Source: Eunapius fragilis (lineage: Eukaryota > Porifera > Demospongiae > Spongillida > Spongillidae). From it: a DNA stretch of 64,000 nucleotides. Below, piece after piece: positions 1 to 12,170 of the stretch. A model generated the notes under the pieces. The model had not been told where the DNA came from. It made no database searches and saw only the letters and a list, made by a program, of their open reading frames with translations. How positions within the stretch are numbered: position 1 is the first letter of the stretch; each line of letters starts with the position of its first letter. The stretch spans positions 2,840,267-2,904,266 of the forward strand of contig OY811973.1 in the NCBI GenBank assembly GCA_963681505.1. The letters run 5' to 3'. The translations under genes and the position numbers were made by a program.

Positions 1-137
1 TCATACAAGCTTTAATTTTGATGCCCATGTATGGAGGTTGACGTGTGGGTGCTGAGCTATGTACCTAGCTGTTTTAGCCAAATCCAGTATGCTTGCATAT
101 TTAACCCAGACTGGCATCGTGTTGTTACACGCTCACA

Positions 138-138
138 C

Positions 139-209
<71 letters not shown>

Positions 210-210
210 A
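138..210. repeat. (CA)n microsatellite
   Basis: Uninterrupted CA dinucleotides followed by one TACACA step. The open frame across it is only a His-Thr artefact. Confidence 0.97.
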
Positions 211-749
211 CTGGGTATTTCTAATATAAATTCTACACAGAGGATTTGGTGGGGTTAACCTTCTTTAGTCTCTTCTACCATAACATCCACCAAGCAACGA
301 ATGGTACATTGCCTTGGTACACCATTAACTGTTTGATTCACTGGTCTCTTTAGGATGAAATGAAATGCATTTCAAGAGGATGGCAATCCTTTCCTGACAC
401 AATTCTAACTAGATGATGACATGATGCTATGCAGTATAGTCATTGTTGATCCATGATTATTACTTGTGGACTTTTGTGTATCAGTTGGTGCATTTGGAAG
501 TGAAATGAAGTCTTAAATGATTGATATCTACATCTATTCCTATTTCTGATGTGGGGCGGTGCACTGTATACAGTTGATAAACAAAGTTACAGTAGAGACA
601 TTTCGATTTTCAGGGAAGGACTTTATATTCGAGGAGCAAATGTTACGTGCATGCACATAGTTGTTTGCGGAGACATAGCATAGCCCACCATCAGTGGCGT
701 ATCTAGGATTTCAGCGAGGGGGGTGCTTCAGGTTAAGCCCGATACGAAA

Positions 750-781
<32 letters not shown>

Positions 782-2400
782 GTGCTGTCCGCTTCAGGTC
801 CGGAAAAGTGGGGGGCCCTTTGTTTGGCACACAGCAAATACGTTATCGTTAATAATTAACGGTTACAAGTATAGCCGAAACTAGCCTGTAGAGTGGCGTA
901 TCCCAGAGAGGGTGCTCCGGGTGCTCCCCCCTCGGCCAAAATTGTAACCGTATTTAAACAGAGTAGCACAGCGGCGGCGGAAGGTATGGGGGGCTCTAAA
1001 AGCGACGATAATTAAATTCATTAATACTTTCAGTATATGCAGAACACTTTATTTTTGGTTAGACATAGCGCTATCCAAGGATATTTTTTGTACCTTGATA
1101 TCATGAAATTTCTGCCTTAATTTCTTGACAAACTTCCATCTGTTTAGGCTGATAAACCTCACTCGCAGCACGTACCTTGACAGTCACAAGCTGTCAAATC
1201 ATTAGCAGCAAGGACGATTGGTGCAATGTCTTCTGTCTGCAGCTTCTCCGGACAGTTAGAAGTAGGTGGAGGTAATTCCGCTGAACAGTTAACTGCACAA
1301 AATCAATGCTACGTTGAGGTAAGTTCTCTGCAGAACAGTTAGCTGTTGGCAACGTGGGATCGAATTTTATCCCGCTTCAATGACCACGCTTCGTACAAAT
1401 GAACCTGCCTTCGCTTCATTTTATCAAGCACGTGATAGAACAGCTGCAGGATATAGCAATTGAGGCGACGACAGTCACGCACGTTCGTCTGTACATGTAT
1501 ACGATTTGATACGAATAGCCGAGTGCCAGTGCCGCATTGTAATAACCTTTTGTTATAGGAGGGGCTCAGCCCCTCCAATAAATACTGTTTATCTAGGTAC
1601 TTTACAAAAAAGTTTCAAACAATCTGTCACGCATAACTAAATGCATCAGTTTAAAGAACATATTGAATGGTTTTCAAAACAGTTTTTATCTTTTTGTAGC
1701 TTAATCCTAACCGGAGAAACGGGCCTTTAAGTACCGATAAAACAACGTATGGTGATTGATGCGGAGATATTATAAAAACTGTGATCCCCGTAATGACTAT
1801 ATTCAAACGGTCATACGATTATTGTCTTTCAATATTTCGATTCCAAATTTTATATGGAGAATGGCATGTTGTAGGCCTACACAATGAATGTGCACTAGGG
1901 AAGAAATACTATTTCCTTATTAGTTTAATATAGTGGAATTTCAACGTGCATTTATCGATGTATTATGTATTAAACTAGATTTTTGACGTTCGCTTGAATA
2001 AATTAAAATCAAATTACCCCAGGTAATAAATGATCTGAAAGACATTGGAGTACATTTAGAATACATAAAATCTGTAATATGTATTTAAAAATAAAAGCAC
2101 ATGAATAGTGCACACTAACACAAGCGCAACTAAATCTTTGTGAATAACATCAGTAACAAACTGCCCCAAAGTTATATAGATTGATCGTCTCTATCATCTT
2201 CAGTTTCTTCCACTGTCCAATATGAAATAATTGATTTAGTACCTCGTTTACTGTACAGACAGCACTTTTCCATTAAATTTTTTGTTCATTCCAGGTGACG
2301 TGTTCCACTACTGCGCTATGAATTGACCTAACAACTATGAAGAGTTTATAACAAAAATTCCAATGTATCTGTTGAGTTTTGAGGAAATGTTTTTTGCATT
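211..2400. other. AT-rich intergenic DNA, no gene recognised
   Basis: Apart from the repeat fragment near 694-950 I see no coding region with protein similarity or splice structure. Open frames are short and have no recognisable domain. Confidence 0.6.
694..950 (+). repeat. Fragment(s) of the CAG...CTG G-run repeat family
   Basis: Starts with CAGTGGCGTATCTAGG, followed by a purine-rich stretch and a long poly(G) run near 766-782. A second similar terminus, GAGTGGCGTATCCCAGAG, lies near 892. The same terminal sequence recurs near 6,842 (inverted) and, as CAGAGGCGGATCCAGG, at 12,171. No matching right terminus was found, so this copy looks truncated or nested. Confidence 0.6.
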
Positions 2401-2402
2401 CA

Positions 2403-2839
2403 TTAGCAAGTATAGACTTTACTTTTTTCAGTTTTGCCTCTTGAAACTTTATCTTGCTTACTTTGTTCTTCTTGAAGTCTATAATGTTGAATTTGTATTC
2501 TCAGTTCATCATTGGCTTTTCTTTGCTGCCATGTTTTAATCTTGCTCTCTTTATTGCAAACAATATAAGCTTTTATCATCGTTATGCCGAACATGGTAAT
2601 CGACTAGACCAAGGGTCTGTTCAGATAGCATATTTATGCAATGGAGCGGCTTGACTTCTTACTAGAATATCATTTGATGGGTTATTGAGAGAACCATGGA
2701 AGTATGGTTCCAGCTGATGCTCAAGAACTTCAAGAGTGCTTCTTACAGCCAAGCTCATAACTTCGAATTCATGAAATTGGGATTCCTCATCACTTGATAA
2801 TTGTGCTTGCAAACACAGTAGAGTCTCATCCCCATTCAC
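2403..2839 (-). pseudogene. Frameshifted fragment of an uncharacterised, probably repetitive, protein
   Basis: Two minus-strand open pieces read as one protein only after a frame change near 2,625. The upstream piece contains NNPSNDILVRSQAAPLH; the next frame continues with LSEQTLGLVDYHVRH and then a Lys/Gln-rich coiled segment. This looks like a decayed copy of a larger coding family, perhaps from a mobile element. I do not recognise the family with confidence. No splice sites explain the frame change. Confidence 0.35.
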
Positions 2840-3373
2840 TTAGCTTCTCTCCAAAGACATTTGATGTTGCAGTTAGAAAGAAAGTTGGTTTCTGTATCAG
2901 GTCCCGCAATATTTTTGTTCACATCTTAATCATGGGAACCATTTCAAGGTTACCCTTACATTCACTATTTTAAACACCGCATCCGCGAGTAAACTGGGTC
3001 ACCATTTGGGGGCATTTAAAAAAAAAAAAGGTCCGCTAGTAATGCAGTCGTAAGCACTATATGAAATTCTAGTACAAGAACCTATTGGATTATACTAAGA
3101 ATCTATCCTGTACCAAATGGATGTGTTGTAGAAGAGATGTGCATACTTTTAATAATGCGGTTCGGTACTAGAAAAGGCATGTATAAAGTGGATTTTGAAT
3201 GCTAATACGAATACTAAAACCCTTCCCGATCACGTACTTACTTGTGGAAGAGATAAAAATTACGTTTTTATCCTTTAAACAAATGCCCATTCGCCAAACA
3301 ATTGCGATGAAGCTTATGGGACCAGTCCAAATACTGCAGTTAACTAACCACCAATAGTTAATCTACACGGGAT

Positions 3374-3938
3374 CAATGGATTCCGAACAGCCTCATCGTT
3401 GCAAATGCAAAGTTGGTTCATGGCCATTGTGTGGCAGCGCATGCAAAAGGTGCGGATGTGCTTGCGATGGTGTATAGAGCCTGGAGTGGCGCTTGCTCGG
3501 AGTACTGGGCAACGAGGTCCGAAGCGACTATCGATTGGCAGCGAGCAAAGAAAAGCAGCTAGAATTGAGATAGCAAAGGCAACAGAGCTATAGAGGAGCC
3601 AACCATTGAATCATAACCATAAACAGCAATTGCAAGGTTGGGCGTCAGCAGCGAGGGGCTCAGTATGGTCGAGCATATACTTGGAACCGTACAACATAAG
3701 AAGGATATTTGATCAAGGAGCTCGAGTTTCCTCGGACAAAATGAGTCCATGTGCTATGTTAGAGGAGCTTCAGTCACTCTATCCTGGTCGCTACACCTTA
3801 CCTGGGGAGAATGAAATACGTGCAGAAATTACCAAGTTGTTTGGTAGGAAGAAGGCCAGTGATGAGGACAATGCAGGTAGTGATCATGATGAGAATGAAA
3901 AATGGAAGAGGAAACAATCTACCAAAGCAGTATGTTAA
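3374..3938 (+). pseudogene. Cys-rich coding remnant with frame breaks
   Basis: Plus-strand translation shows a Cys-rich segment (RCKCKVGSWPLCGSACKRCG) near 3,395, then stops and frame changes. An open piece near 3,730-3,938 contains LEELQSLYPGRYTLPGENEI and ends in an acidic/basic tail. The pattern fits a decayed transposon-type or multicopy gene. It may belong with the minus-strand remnant at 2.4-2.8 kb, but I cannot show this. Function unknown. Confidence 0.3.
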
Positions 3939-3939
3939 A

Positions 3940-6560
3940 ACACCTTGAAGAATAGAGCGTAATCCCATGCACAATCAAACCTGCAGAAGCCCTGAGAAAT
4001 CTCAAGGCTGCACTATGCCTACCACATCCCTTGGAACATGATAAAGCAATCAAAAGCAAAGTTAGTAGTTAAAAATTAAAATTCAGAGAGAAAGCAAACA
4101 TTTTGTAATCTTTATTACCGTTATCAATGGTGTACATGCATGTACGTGTGTATCGATATGCTATTTTACCGAAATAGTTTGCCTCGCGACATTGTGTACA
4201 GCTAGCCTGGTTCCAGTGACTATAGGGAAGGAGAGCATTCACAGCCAACACTGGTACAGTGACTAGTGGACTTTTACACTATTGTATGGATTGATTTACA
4301 TAAAGTACATGTTGGGCGCTCCTATTCAAGCGCTAGCGCTATACATCTCCACCCCGATACATACAGCGGTGTTGCTTGTAAAACGATTTTCAACACAAAT
4401 GACAATCCCAAATTCACAATTTCATTTCAGTTCATATACTGTGCACTTCTGGAGCATTTTGGACGAGCAAAACATCGGATGCCACTGATGTCGACCGGTC
4501 ACTTGCCAGCTCGTAGATAGCATGCGGCAGACCAATGGTCCTCTCACTGAACGCATCAAATGTTGTCTCAAGAGTTGTAGTAACAGTATCCTGTGTCAGA
4601 AAAGAAAAATAATAATCAGCGGACCTTTTATATTTTAAACCTCCCCCAAATTTTGGCCGTTTTCACCCACTTTACTCGTGGACGCGGTGTTAATGTAAAA
4701 GATCTTATCCAAGGCCCAGTGATGAATTTTCAAATCAATCCTGGTACTCTTAGCTAAAGTATATTATCGATTTATTCTGTTATCATTAATTAAGATATTA
4801 TCTCTGATTAAGCTAGACTTCTAACTGTTTTTGCAGTAACACATATTTTGCAGATAATACAATAATCTCTCTTTGATCTTAGAAATAACTTCCTGCCAAA
4901 TAAAATAAAACATTGAATCAATTTCCTACACATCAAATAACAGTCCTGGCTTAATATTTTCACAACGCAAAAAGTGCTTAAAGCCACTTGTGTCTCATGT
5001 GCCCCGTTTAAATCGCATCTTGGTTAGCCCATATATAACATTTGCCACTGCACAATCACTGCCAAATGTGCAACTTTGTATCCCATTGTCATTGTCATAT
5101 ACAATAAATGCACATTTGATATACCATCCAGTGGATGCACATTACATTTTAACTCTAAAAGTGAGTGTTGAAACAGTTCTTCGAGTTTTAACCATTCACA
5201 GTGATTGACACTAACCCTATCACTCATAGTACATTTGAAAAGAGATATGGCATGCGATTGAATCATATTAAGCATTCACACTTCAGGCTGATAAAACGGT
5301 CTTTGCATGATGGTTAACGCATCTCCCGCAATCCTATAACTTGGTCTGTGGCGAAAATAAATTATTGCGCACAGTCCAAAATTTCTGAAAGTTATAATAG
5401 CGCTCATAGATCAATACAACGATGCAATGTGTTTATACATAGGACCCGAGTATATACCCTCAAAAAAGGGCGTATTTATGTGGCTCGAAGGTTGATTGGA
5501 TTACACAGTTCTAAAAAGAAGTGTATTGTAAATCCAATTACTATATCTCCTAACAGAGTATTGTTTCCATTCTATGAAAACCAAATTCTGCTTTAATACG
5601 ATAAGCAATGACATAGCTGTGACACATTCAATGGCGAGCTGAAAACGAGCAATTGCGCATTGCCAGACAGTCCTAAAAGTTTCATGGTAGATAGAAATTG
5701 CTTGCCTGCAACGTTTTTTGACGTTTTTGAGGAGGACCCGTCATTGGAAGAGTACAATAAACAACGTTGACTTTTTACCCTAATTAGAAAGCAGTACATC
5801 CTTAATTTAGATATTGCGTACGATGTTACATACTATACTGCGTGAAAGAGCGCTCAAAGCTTCATGATCCCGGCAAATTTGAAGTTTTATCGTCTTTAAA
5901 CTATCGAGAACTAGATTTTCAAAAATACCTACCTCTCTTAACCTTCGTAAAAACCAGTCACAATTTTTACTGCAGATATTTGGATATGCGGAAGTACGTT
6001 ACGTGAAATGATTTGAAAGTACCTAGTTTATCGAGACCCGCAAGGCGATAATCGTTAATAAATAATCGCCCACCGTCGCGTCATATCGATAAATTAATTA
6101 ACATCGATTCGAATTTATATTTCAACCTCACAAGTACATAATCACACGCGCGCGCACACAATACGTAGGCGTCGATAGCTTATGATTGAATCGGTCAAAT
6201 GTAGGAGCGAGAAGACTGGTTAATTGAACTGTCTCAGTTGTTATAGCTCAAAAAGAGGCAGGCATTAGCTAAATCCCCGTTTAGAGAAATCTCTCCTTCG
6301 TATATATACGTGCCAACCTTGAAAATATACTCTTTCACTGGTATTAGATGCTTCAATATCGTTGCAGGGTACCAAGAAACCTTCCAATTTTCCTCCCATC
6401 TACACAGCACTACACTCGGCACGATCACTCATCACAAATAACAAGATTAGCAACTAGCAAACCCGAACAGCCGAACCACGTGAGGCAAGTTGCCTAGGCA
6501 ACGTGATATTTATTGTGTAATTATCGATAATTACCTATCGCTACTAATATTCGATTATCG
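3940..6560. other. AT-rich intergenic DNA, no gene recognised
   Basis: Open frames here are under 90 codons, overlap on both strands and show no domain or signal peptide. No long tandem repeat is present apart from a short CG/CA-rich stretch near 6,145-6,160. Confidence 0.55.
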
Positions 6561-6596
6561 GACAATTATATATCGCTACCCCCCCAATCGATACCA

Positions 6597-6842
6597 AGGC
6601 CGAAGACCCCCCAGCCCCCCCCCCCCCCCCCCCCCCCCTTCCGCCGCCATTGTAGCAGAGTAGGCCCTATGCCAAACAATTAAAGGGCCCACACTTTTCG
6701 TATTGGGTCTGAAGCGTAGAGCAACCCCCCCCCCCCCCCCCGCCCCCCACCCTCCCACCCCACGTATCGTACCTGGGCTGCCCGTACCTGATCTGACCTG
6801 AATCATCCCCCTCGCTGAAATCCTGGATACGCCGGCCACTGC
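6597..6842 (-). repeat. Copy of the CAG...CTG G-run repeat family (inverted)
   Basis: Read on the minus strand from 6,842 it begins CAGTGGCCGGCGTATCCAGG, then TTTCAGCGAGGGGG, closely matching the copy at 694. Two long poly(C) runs (about 6,617-6,638 and 6,724-6,741 on the plus strand) interrupt it. The far end is not clear, so it is probably incomplete. Confidence 0.6.
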
Positions 6843-7069
6843 CGTAGTGTGCGGGTATTAGTGTCGTGGTCCATTTGAGATTAAAAAAAAAAGTGATGTC
6901 TTACTTCGCGCTTGTCTACCAGGGTTAGTATTTCAATTACACTAATATCGAAAGTCAGCCGGTCATCAAGACAAAGATACACAACCTGATCGAGGTTATT
7001 TATATTATTGGAGAGAGTTTTATAATTGCACATAAACATTGTTAATTCGTTTAATAGTTAGTTAATTGA

Positions 7070-7088
7070 CCCCCCCCCCCCCCCCCCC
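7070..7088. repeat. Poly(C) tract
   Basis: A run of about 19 C residues in AT-rich DNA, one of many such tracts in the window. Confidence 0.9.
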
Positions 7089-7282
7089 AAACAAAAAATT
7101 GCGCCAACTATGAACTAATTAAAGAACATATCTTGATTTTAACTTCATAATCCATTATAATCTGAAACTGAAAATTTTATAGTGGAAAGTAAAAAAATTC
7201 CGCTATATGTTAAAAAATTAAAGAATTCAATTTGAAATATTTTTGTGAATGTCCTCCAATGTATGGGGCATTTCTGGATATG

Positions 7283-7544
7283 TGATGAACAAAAACAGGG
7301 CGATGGACTGGTATGGCAGAGGCATAGGGACATCTCACTAGGTCTGTCTGGCATTTTTATGCACTTTTTGTGTGCTATGCCCCTCCCCTTTGAGGACCGT
7401 GGCTATGTCAATCATTCCTTTTATAGTTCATGTGACCCGCAACCATGATGCACAAAAACAGGGTGATGGACTGGTATGGCAGAGGCATAGGGACATCTCA
7501 CTAGATCTGTCTGTCATTTTTATGCACTTTTTGTACGCTATGCC
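7283..7544. repeat. Direct duplication of a 99-bp segment
   Basis: The segment at 7,283-7,381 is repeated at 7,446-7,544 with a few substitutions; both contain GATGGACTGGTATGGCAGAG and both end in GCTATGCC. The second copy ends exactly where the LTR begins. Confidence 0.85.
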
Positions 7545-7604
7545 TGTAGTGTATGGCCTAACCGGCGACCTCAAACGTGCAGCGGCCCAAGGGTCAGTTA
7601 GTTA

Positions 7605-8061
7605 CATCGGCGGATCCGGCTGGGTGGTGTACATGAATATTAATGAAGGGTGGGGCATGGTAAATTATACGCGCAATAACCGTGCTCATACGGTAACGTG
7701 TATCCCCGCTCATACGGTAACGTGTATACAGGAAGCAACTTACATAACACGCTCATACGGTAACGTGTATACAGGAAGCAACTTACATAACACGCTCATA
7801 CGGTAACGTGTATACAGGAAGCAACTTACATAACACGCTCATACGGTAACGTGTATACAGGAAGCAACTTACATAACACGCTCATACGGTAACGTGTATA
7901 CAGGAAGCAACTTACATAACACGCGCCACCGAAGAATAGGACATAGCAATGAATTTTAATGAAGTCCATAGTTAATGAACTAATTATTAACTGGACCTTG
8001 GCTGGGGGTGCCTGGGCACCCTAGGCACCCCCCCCCCCCCCCCCCCCTGGATCCGCTTATG
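7605..8061. mobile_element. Insertion in the 3' LTR, related to the G-run repeat family
   Basis: Left end CATCGGCGGATCCGGC and right end (reverse complement) CATAAGCGGATCCAGG form imperfect inverted repeats. GTTA flanks both sides (7,601-7,604 and 8,062-8,065). The interior holds a 43-bp minisatellite and a poly(C) run. The ends resemble the CAG...CTG family element at 12,171. Confidence 0.6.
7684..7924. repeat. 43-bp minisatellite, about 5.5 copies
   Basis: Near-identical units starting GCTCATACGGTAACGTGTAT and ending in TTACATAACAC are repeated head to tail inside the LTR insert. The first unit is partial. Confidence 0.93.
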
Positions 8062-8326
8062 GTTAGGACTGCCAATCACTATAGCACAGCAGAATACAAT
8101 GGGTACAATACACTACCTTAAATAAAATAACAGGTTTAGCCAGTCTAACAAGCTTAGCCAGTCTAACAGGTTTAGCCAGTCTCTTGGACATGCGCAGGTG
8201 GAATAGTCCAAAGGTCACAAACGCTACACTCCTCCCCCTTTAGTTCCAAACTTCAGAGACGATCTGGTAGACGATGTACACGAGTAGAACGTCTGAGTAC
8301 AACTGGTTCAGGAGCTTCTGTTGGTT

Positions 8327-9323
8327 TCACAGTGGGTTCTGCTGGGCATCAGGAACTGGTTCTGGTAGGGCCTGTGGAACAGGTTCTGCTGGAACAACCT
8401 CAGAAGTGTCAAGTGTCCCCTTTGGGAACACCTCATCCTCAGATGTAACAGGTACCACTTCTTCATAACCACGAGCACGTACATGATCAATATGACGTCG
8501 CACTTGTTGACCATCACGAAGAATAATGACCATGGACACTGGACCTGTCATGGCAACCACCTTCCCTGATATCCATTTAGGACCATTGCCACTGAAGTTG
8601 CGAGCGTCACCCGTTCTGAACGTACGAGTCTTAGCGTGCTCATCATGCCTCTTCTTCTGGTGTTCTTGCTCTTTCCGAACTCTGACTCCCACCTCTGGGA
8701 ACAGGAAATCAAGGTGTGATCTTGGCTTACGACCAAACAACAGTTCTGCCTGAGAATGACCTGTAATAGAGTGAGGTGTTAATTTGTATTGGAAAAGGAA
8801 TCGAGATAGGTGAGTATCCAAATCCCCCCCTGTAACCATCTTCTTCATGGCTTCATTGAAAGTTTGCACTGCCTGTTCAGCTAGACCATTACTAGCTGGA
8901 TGGTAGGGAGCACACCTGATATGTCTAAACCCATTCCTTTTAACGAAGGTAGCAAAATCCATATACTGGTAAAGGCAGAACCATTATCAGTGACCAACAC
9001 TTCAGGTAGTCCATGAGTAGAAAAGATATGCCTGAGAGCTTTGATAGCCTGCTGCAAGGAAGGTGTTGACACTGGTACTACCCCAAGCCAATTAGAGTGT
9101 GCATCAACCAGAATTAAGAAAGTCCTACCCGGGAACGGACCAGGAAGTCTGCATGGAGACGTGACCAAGGCTTGGACGGCCACTCCCAAGGGTGCAGTGG
9201 TGCTTCAGGAGGTGTCTTCCTGTTGGCCTGACAGGCTGCACATTGCTTAACTTTTGTCTCCAAATCTGCATCAATTCCAGGCCACCACACCATACTCCGA
9301 GCCAATGCTTTCATTCGATGCAT
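8327..9323 (-). pseudogene. Gypsy integrase remnant (zinc-binding, DDE core, C-terminal domain)
   Basis: Catalyses insertion of the retrotransposon DNA in intact relatives. Three overlapping minus-strand frames together cover the protein. The N-terminal part has a His/Cys zinc-binding pattern ending KQCAACQANR. The DDE core shows LHADFL (first Asp), VTDNGSAF (second Asp) and NGLAEQAVQ (Glu). The C-terminal part contains GPKWISGKVV and RRHIDHVRAR. Frame changes near 9,180-9,120 and 8,965-8,940 mean it cannot be translated as one chain. The three acidic residues are still readable, but the gene is broken. Confidence 0.88.
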
Positions 9324-9335
9324 ACCGGATGAGCA

Positions 9336-9844
9336 TCATGTAACACCTGAATCACTGCCTCCACCCCAGCTGGTGGTATTACAATACAATGTCCCCAATA
9401 AAATGCAATCATCCTGCACACTTAGCTCATCTTTACGTCGAGTAAATGGTTTGAAAAGGATGAGTCCTCTTGCCACTGAACCATGCAGGATCATGTGTCT
9501 GACGTGGGAGAGCAGAGGGTCCTTCCCTGTCCATGCTTTGATGTTAGTAAATGTCACAGGGGACTCCTGATCTGCCAGAGCGCCCATCATCAAAATCAAA
9601 TCACCTGGCACTGGAACATCATTTGGCACCTCAGCTAGGGGTAGCCGACAGGCATTCTGCATTTCCTTGCTCCTTCCCAGTCCTGAACTTAATCCGGTAG
9701 CTGTATACACACTTAAAGTTAGTGCCCACCTCTGGATTCATGATGAAGCCATGGCAGGAACAGGACGGGAAGCATAGGCAATAGGTCTGTCTGACCCATC
9801 TTCATCACAGGACAGGATTAGTTTTTTATCAGGATCAAGATGCG
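9336..9844 (-). pseudogene. Gypsy RNase H remnant and RNase H-integrase linker
   Basis: After the RT region the minus strand reads a short RNase H beginning (SCDEDGSDRPIAYASRP), then a stop, then IQRWALTL, and then the linker that precedes integrase (PNDVPVPGDLILMM). The bulk of the RNase H fold that normally separates YASRP from RWALTL is absent, so this is an internal deletion. The open piece 9,710-9,336 is the linker. It lies directly between RT and integrase, as in other Ty3/Gypsy pol genes. Confidence 0.75.
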
Positions 9845-10726
9845 TCAAAGGTCTGCTGAAGTCAGTTGGGACTTAGCAGTCTGGAAGGCTCTCTTTTGAT
9901 CATCACCCCAACTCCAAGCAACATTCTGTTGCAACAACCTGTACAATGAAGAAAGGGTATTAGCAAGATTAGGCAGAAACTTGCCATAATAATTAACTAA
10001 ACCCATGAACAATCTCAATTGTTCTAGATTTTGAGGGGCTGGAGCCTCTATCACTGCTCGCTTCCTTTCTGGAGATGGGCGGATACCGTCACCTGAGATG
10101 CAGTGGCCCAAGTATTCCACTGAATTCATCAAAAAGGTGCACTTTGATTTCTTCAATCGCATCCCCGCCTGTTCCAATCTTGTCATGACTTGCTCCAGAG
10201 TCTGCAAATGTTCCATTTCTGGGGATCCTGAAACCAGGATATCATCTATGTACACACTAATATTGGAGATGCCCTTTAACAGACTGTCTATGGTCCGCTG
10301 GAAGATGGCAGGCGCAGAGGTGACCCCAAACGGAAGCCTGTTAAAGTGGTAGAGGCCCTTGTGTGTTGAAATAGTGACATACTTATTTGAGTCCTCTTCT
10401 AAGGCTACCTGTAAGTAAGCATCTGCCAGTTCAAGTTCGGAAAACAATTTTCCTTTCCCCAAAGAGGCCAGCAAATCTTCAATACGAGGTAGAGGGTAGG
10501 CCTCTACATGTGCCACTTGATTAATTGTCAACTTGAAATCTCCAAAAATCCTGATTCGTCCATCTTGCTTGACAATTGGAACCACAGGAGCTGCCCAGTC
10601 CGAGAACGGAACAGGTTCCAGGACTCTACATGCCACCAGTCTATTCAGTTCCTCTTCCACCCTTCCTCGTAGAGCATATGGCATTGTATGATGCTTGCAG
10701 AATATAGGGCGCATATTTGAATCCAC
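9845..10726 (-). pseudogene. Gypsy reverse transcriptase domain
   Basis: A 293-residue open piece with recognisable Ty3/Gypsy RT: a fingers motif (WAAPVVPIVKQDGRIRIFGD), a palm A region, LPFGVTSAPAIFQR (motif B), YIDDIL (motif C) and LGHCIS (motif E), running into the thumb/connection region. Motif A reads FSELELADAYLQV, where related elements have Asp in the position held here by the Glu after SEL, so the first catalytic aspartate appears replaced. In living relatives the domain copies element RNA into DNA. It joins the protease tail upstream only through a frame change near 10,720. Confidence 0.9.
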
Positions 10727-10999
10727 CGGAACTTAACAGTGAGCCCCTTTACAAGGCCTAGCTCCTCTTTGAACAGAGAAGCATGCTTGCCTAGTACTTC
10801 CTGTAACCCACTTCTGGCAATAGTTCTGAAGACGGAAAGGTCTGGTTTCAACTTGCACAACCAGTCTCGACCCATCAACGATGGTCCATCTCCTTCCACT
10901 ACAAGTAGGCTCAATTGTGCTGCTTGCCCTTTGTAACAAGCCCCGGATTTCCTCGCCTTTGCTTGTGGCTGTCAGCCGCCGACACACTCGCGCTAAATG
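10727..10999 (-). pseudogene. Gypsy protease tail with the active site deleted
   Basis: The minus strand reads LSLLVVEGDGPSLMGRDWL, the conserved end of a retropepsin-like domain, only about 25 codons after the gag zinc knuckle. The DTG active-site segment and the first half of the fold that should lie between them are missing, so this is an internal deletion plus a frame shift near 10,920. Downstream is a short linker (LGKHASLFKEELG) leading to RT. Confidence 0.75.
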
Positions 11000-11679
11000 T
11001 CCCACCGTCTTAAATTTACATATGGGGGCCATATGGCGACCCCCACAACGGTGGCAAGCAATTCCATTTACGTCTTTGTGAACAGCGTGGACTTGGTCTT
11101 GACTCTTGGGTAGCGGTATGAGTGTTCTGAAGGTCCCTCACATTTTTCTCCGCCAACTCTACCGCAACTGCCAGGTCCAACGCTTTCGAAAAAGTTAAAT
11201 TAGATTCAGCCAATAATCTGCGCTGCAGGCGATAATCCAGAACTCCACACACCAGCCTGTCCCGCAACATCAGTGCTGTCCAACGTTGTCCCGAACTCAC
11301 AATACTCCGAGACCTTCCTCAGTTCTGCCACGTACTGCATAACCGTTTCGGAGTCCTTTTATACGCGAGAGTTGAAGTGGAAGCGCTGAACAATGCTTGA
11401 CGGTGGCGGTGATTCAAAATCTTCCACCAGCTTAACGAGGACAGCAAGCTCCTTATCCGCGGGGTTTCCAGGAGCAACCAAGCTGCGTATTAGCTGGTAA
11501 GTGGCACTGCCACACACGCTCAGAAAAACTGCGCGCTGTTTTACTTTATCACTGATTTCATTCACCAAAAAGAACTGCTGCAGTTTTCCCCAGTATGATT
11601 TCCAATCGTCCGTCTCACGGTCAAATGGGCCCACCGAGCCCAAAAGCCATGCCACCAGCTTGTAGTTTCTCGTCGCCAA
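10980..11679 (-). pseudogene. Gypsy gag remnant with zinc knuckle
   Basis: It starts at 11,679, close to the right LTR: FDRETDDWKSYWGKLQQFF and a capsid-like helix-rich stretch. Frame changes near 11,350 and 11,050 break it. The middle piece contains MLRDRLVCGVLDYRLQRRLL, typical of retrotransposon gag. The last piece has a nucleocapsid-type knuckle split across two frames (C-H-R-C-G-G, then CKFKTVGHLARVC). Intact homologues package element RNA. Confidence 0.82.
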
Positions 11680-12170
11680 AATGTAGTGTATGGCCTAACC
11701 CGCGACCTAAACGCGCAGCGTCTAGCCAAGGGTCAGTTATCACAGCAAAAAAAGACCGCGAATCAATTTTTGATTTCATAAGTGATTTCGCAGTTGTCGC
11801 TTGTGATTTGCAATTGATTCTCACATTGGGAAATCACGCTATGATTCTTCAATTGATTAAAAATTACGTAATGATTTTGCAATGATATACAAATCAAGCG
11901 TTGATTTTCCAAGTGAAACTGAATCAATTGATGAATCCTGTTTTGATTTTATAGGTGATTTTATAGGTGATTTTTCAAATGATTTTTTTAATACATGTAT
12001 TTTGAAGGAAGTAGGCCTACAAGTATAAAATGAAATGGATTAGCAGGTTTTGCAGCTGATAGGAGAGCGCCATATGCTCAAAGCGTGACTGTTTAAATGC
12101 ATCCCTCTTAAGCTGTACATGTACCGTATCCTAAAGTCTGTGCGTGGGTGGTACACAAAATGGCCGCAGT

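Larger units (their letters stand above)
7545..8228 (-). repeat. 3' LTR of the Gypsy element, interrupted by an insertion
   Basis: The segment begins TGTAG and ends CTACA. Positions 7,545-7,600 match 11,682-11,740, and 8,062-8,123 match 14,063-14,129 of the other LTR. The intervening 7,605-8,061 is absent from the other LTR and looks like an insert. Confidence 0.8.

Noticed and set aside
7684..7924. CRISPR-like array of 43-bp repeats
   Set aside because: The repeats are head to tail with no unique spacers and lie in a retrotransposon LTR of a eukaryote; it is a minisatellite.
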